Assembly (NCBI GenBank): GCA_030620935.1
Contig: JAUXIP010000134.1
Span: 1 to 6,226, forward strand
Direction of reading: 5' to 3'
DNA: 6,226 bases
DNA from: Deltaproteobacteria bacterium
Lineage (GTDB): Bacteria; Desulfobacterota_B; Binatia; UBA9968
Both the position numbers and the translations under genes were made by a program. Positions 5,554 to 6,226 of this stretch are shown piece by piece. Below the pieces are notes generated by a model. The model worked only from the letters and a program-made list of their open reading frames with translations, was not told the origin of the DNA and did no database searches. Every line of letters begins with the position of its first letter. Position 1 is the first letter of the stretch.

Positions 5554-6226
5554 AGAGATTGAATAACGGCTAAAACCTCGCGTGCAAGACGCCGCTTGTC
5601 CGCAAGAGAATTCATGCGTATAGACGTGGTTACTGCCTTGATTCCCAACTCGTCGATTCTTCCTTTAAGATCTCGGTCCTCCGACGCAATCAAGATTGCG
5701 TCTAAAAAACCGGCATAGATTCTAGCCACGCCAAAAGCCGATACCTCCAACCCGTGAGCGTCCATCAGCTTGTGTGCCGGGCCGTTGACAGGGGCTCCTT
5801 GAATAATCGGACTGACAGCCACCACGGGCGCCTTGGTTTTTTTGATTGCTGCCTTTACACCCGGAACTGCTAAGATCGGGCCGATGCTTGTCACTGGATT
5901 GCTCGGACAGAGAATAATCGCGTTCGCTTCCTTAAGTGCTTCGATCACCCCCGGAACCGGTTGACTTTTTTCAACGCCGACGAAGGAAACATTCTTAACC
6001 TCATCCGCCCAACAATCTCTGACAAAGTACTCCTGAAAGGAGAGGTTGCCCTTGGCCGTTGTGATCCTAGTTTCTACCCTGTCGTCAGACACGGGAAGGA
6101 TCGTGGCTTTGATCCCTAGCGCTTTACGAACCCGCTCCGTTACCTCCGAAAGTTTGATTCCCTCACGCAGAAGAGCCGACCGAGTAATATGGATCGCCAG
6201 GTCTTTATCTCCGAGTCTAAACCAAG
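5550..6226 (-). CDS. cofD: 2-phospho-L-lactate transferase CofD (FO transferase), 5' end outside window
   Basis: This enzyme moves the phospholactyl or phosphoenolpyruvyl group from the CofC product onto the deazaflavin FO. The frame is open to the right edge, giving 224 visible residues of a family that is usually about 310-330 long, so roughly the first 90-100 residues are missing. The visible part opens with WFRLGDKDLAIHITRS and reaches LPVSDDRVET near residues 43-52, both typical of CofD. SFQEYFVR is at about 62-69, CPSNPVTSIGPIL at 106-118 and SPIIQGAPVNGPA at 138-150. A GTG at 6092 could be mistaken for the start, but conserved sequence continues upstream of it in frame. The stop overlaps the cofC start. 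It is the first gene of the F420 operon seen here, and its promoter is not in view. Confidence 0.96.
   Translation of the reverse strand, partial: WFRLGDKDLAIHITRSALLREGIKLSEVTERVRKALGIKATILPVSDDRVETRITTAKGNLSFQEYFVRDCWADEVKNVSFVGVEKSQPVPGVIEALKEANAIILCPSNPVTSIGPILAVPGVKAAIKKTKAPVVAVSPIIQGAPVNGPAHKLMDAHGLEVSAFGVARIYAGFLDAILIASEDRDLKGRIDELGIKAVTTSIRMNSLADKRRLAREVLAVIQSL

Noticed and set aside
5550..6092. cofD starting at the GTG at 6092
   Set aside because: The frame continues upstream to the window edge and encodes conserved CofD residues (WFRLGDKDLA and others), so the GTG is internal.

Overview
The window reads as a piece of a bacterial chromosome with moderate GC content, probably from an uncultured, F420-producing bacterium. 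Every gene I can support lies on the minus strand, so transcription runs from high to low coordinates. Coenzyme F420 genes with bacterial-style Shine-Dalgarno sites, rho-independent terminators and a glycine-rich RRM protein point to Bacteria rather than Archaea. Actinomycetota, Chloroflexota and Methylomirabilota are possible phyla, but the sequence does not decide between them.

Region 1 (6226 to 2905, minus strand) is a tight operon for coenzyme F420. It holds cofD (5' end outside the window), cofC, cofE, npdG (F420:NADP oxidoreductase) and a DUF488 gene. The cofD/cofC and cofC/cofE junctions are ATGA overlaps, and the next two gaps are 6 nt and 1 nt. The internal genes have no convincing Shine-Dalgarno sites, so translational coupling is likely. 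CofC makes the activated three-carbon phosphate donor, CofD joins it to the deazaflavin FO, CofE adds the glutamate tail, and NpdG exchanges hydride between F420 and NADP. No FO synthase gene (cofG/cofH or fbiC) is visible. The operon ends at a strong terminator at about 2745-2783.

Region 2 (about 2560-2721) is a non-coding stretch with five hairpins, three of them nearly back to back. It sits between that terminator and the next gene and looks like a dispersed palindromic element.

Region 3 (2532 to 1494) carries two free-standing genes. One encodes a 150-aa cysteine-rich, probably zinc-binding protein of unknown function. The other encodes a 100-aa RRM RNA-binding protein, followed by a textbook terminator.

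Region 4 (about 1360 to 1) is a two-gene unit. A 150-aa MerR-type regulator has a promoter-like sequence and a dyad just upstream. After a 28-nt gap comes a large gene that runs off the left edge; its protein carries an IDGLQR motif resembling DGQHR/ParB-like or DUF262 proteins. This pair is the most accessory-looking part of the window. Nothing here is a clear-cut new system; the best leads are the hairpin chain, the DUF488 gene in the F420 operon, and the MerR/IDGLQR pair.
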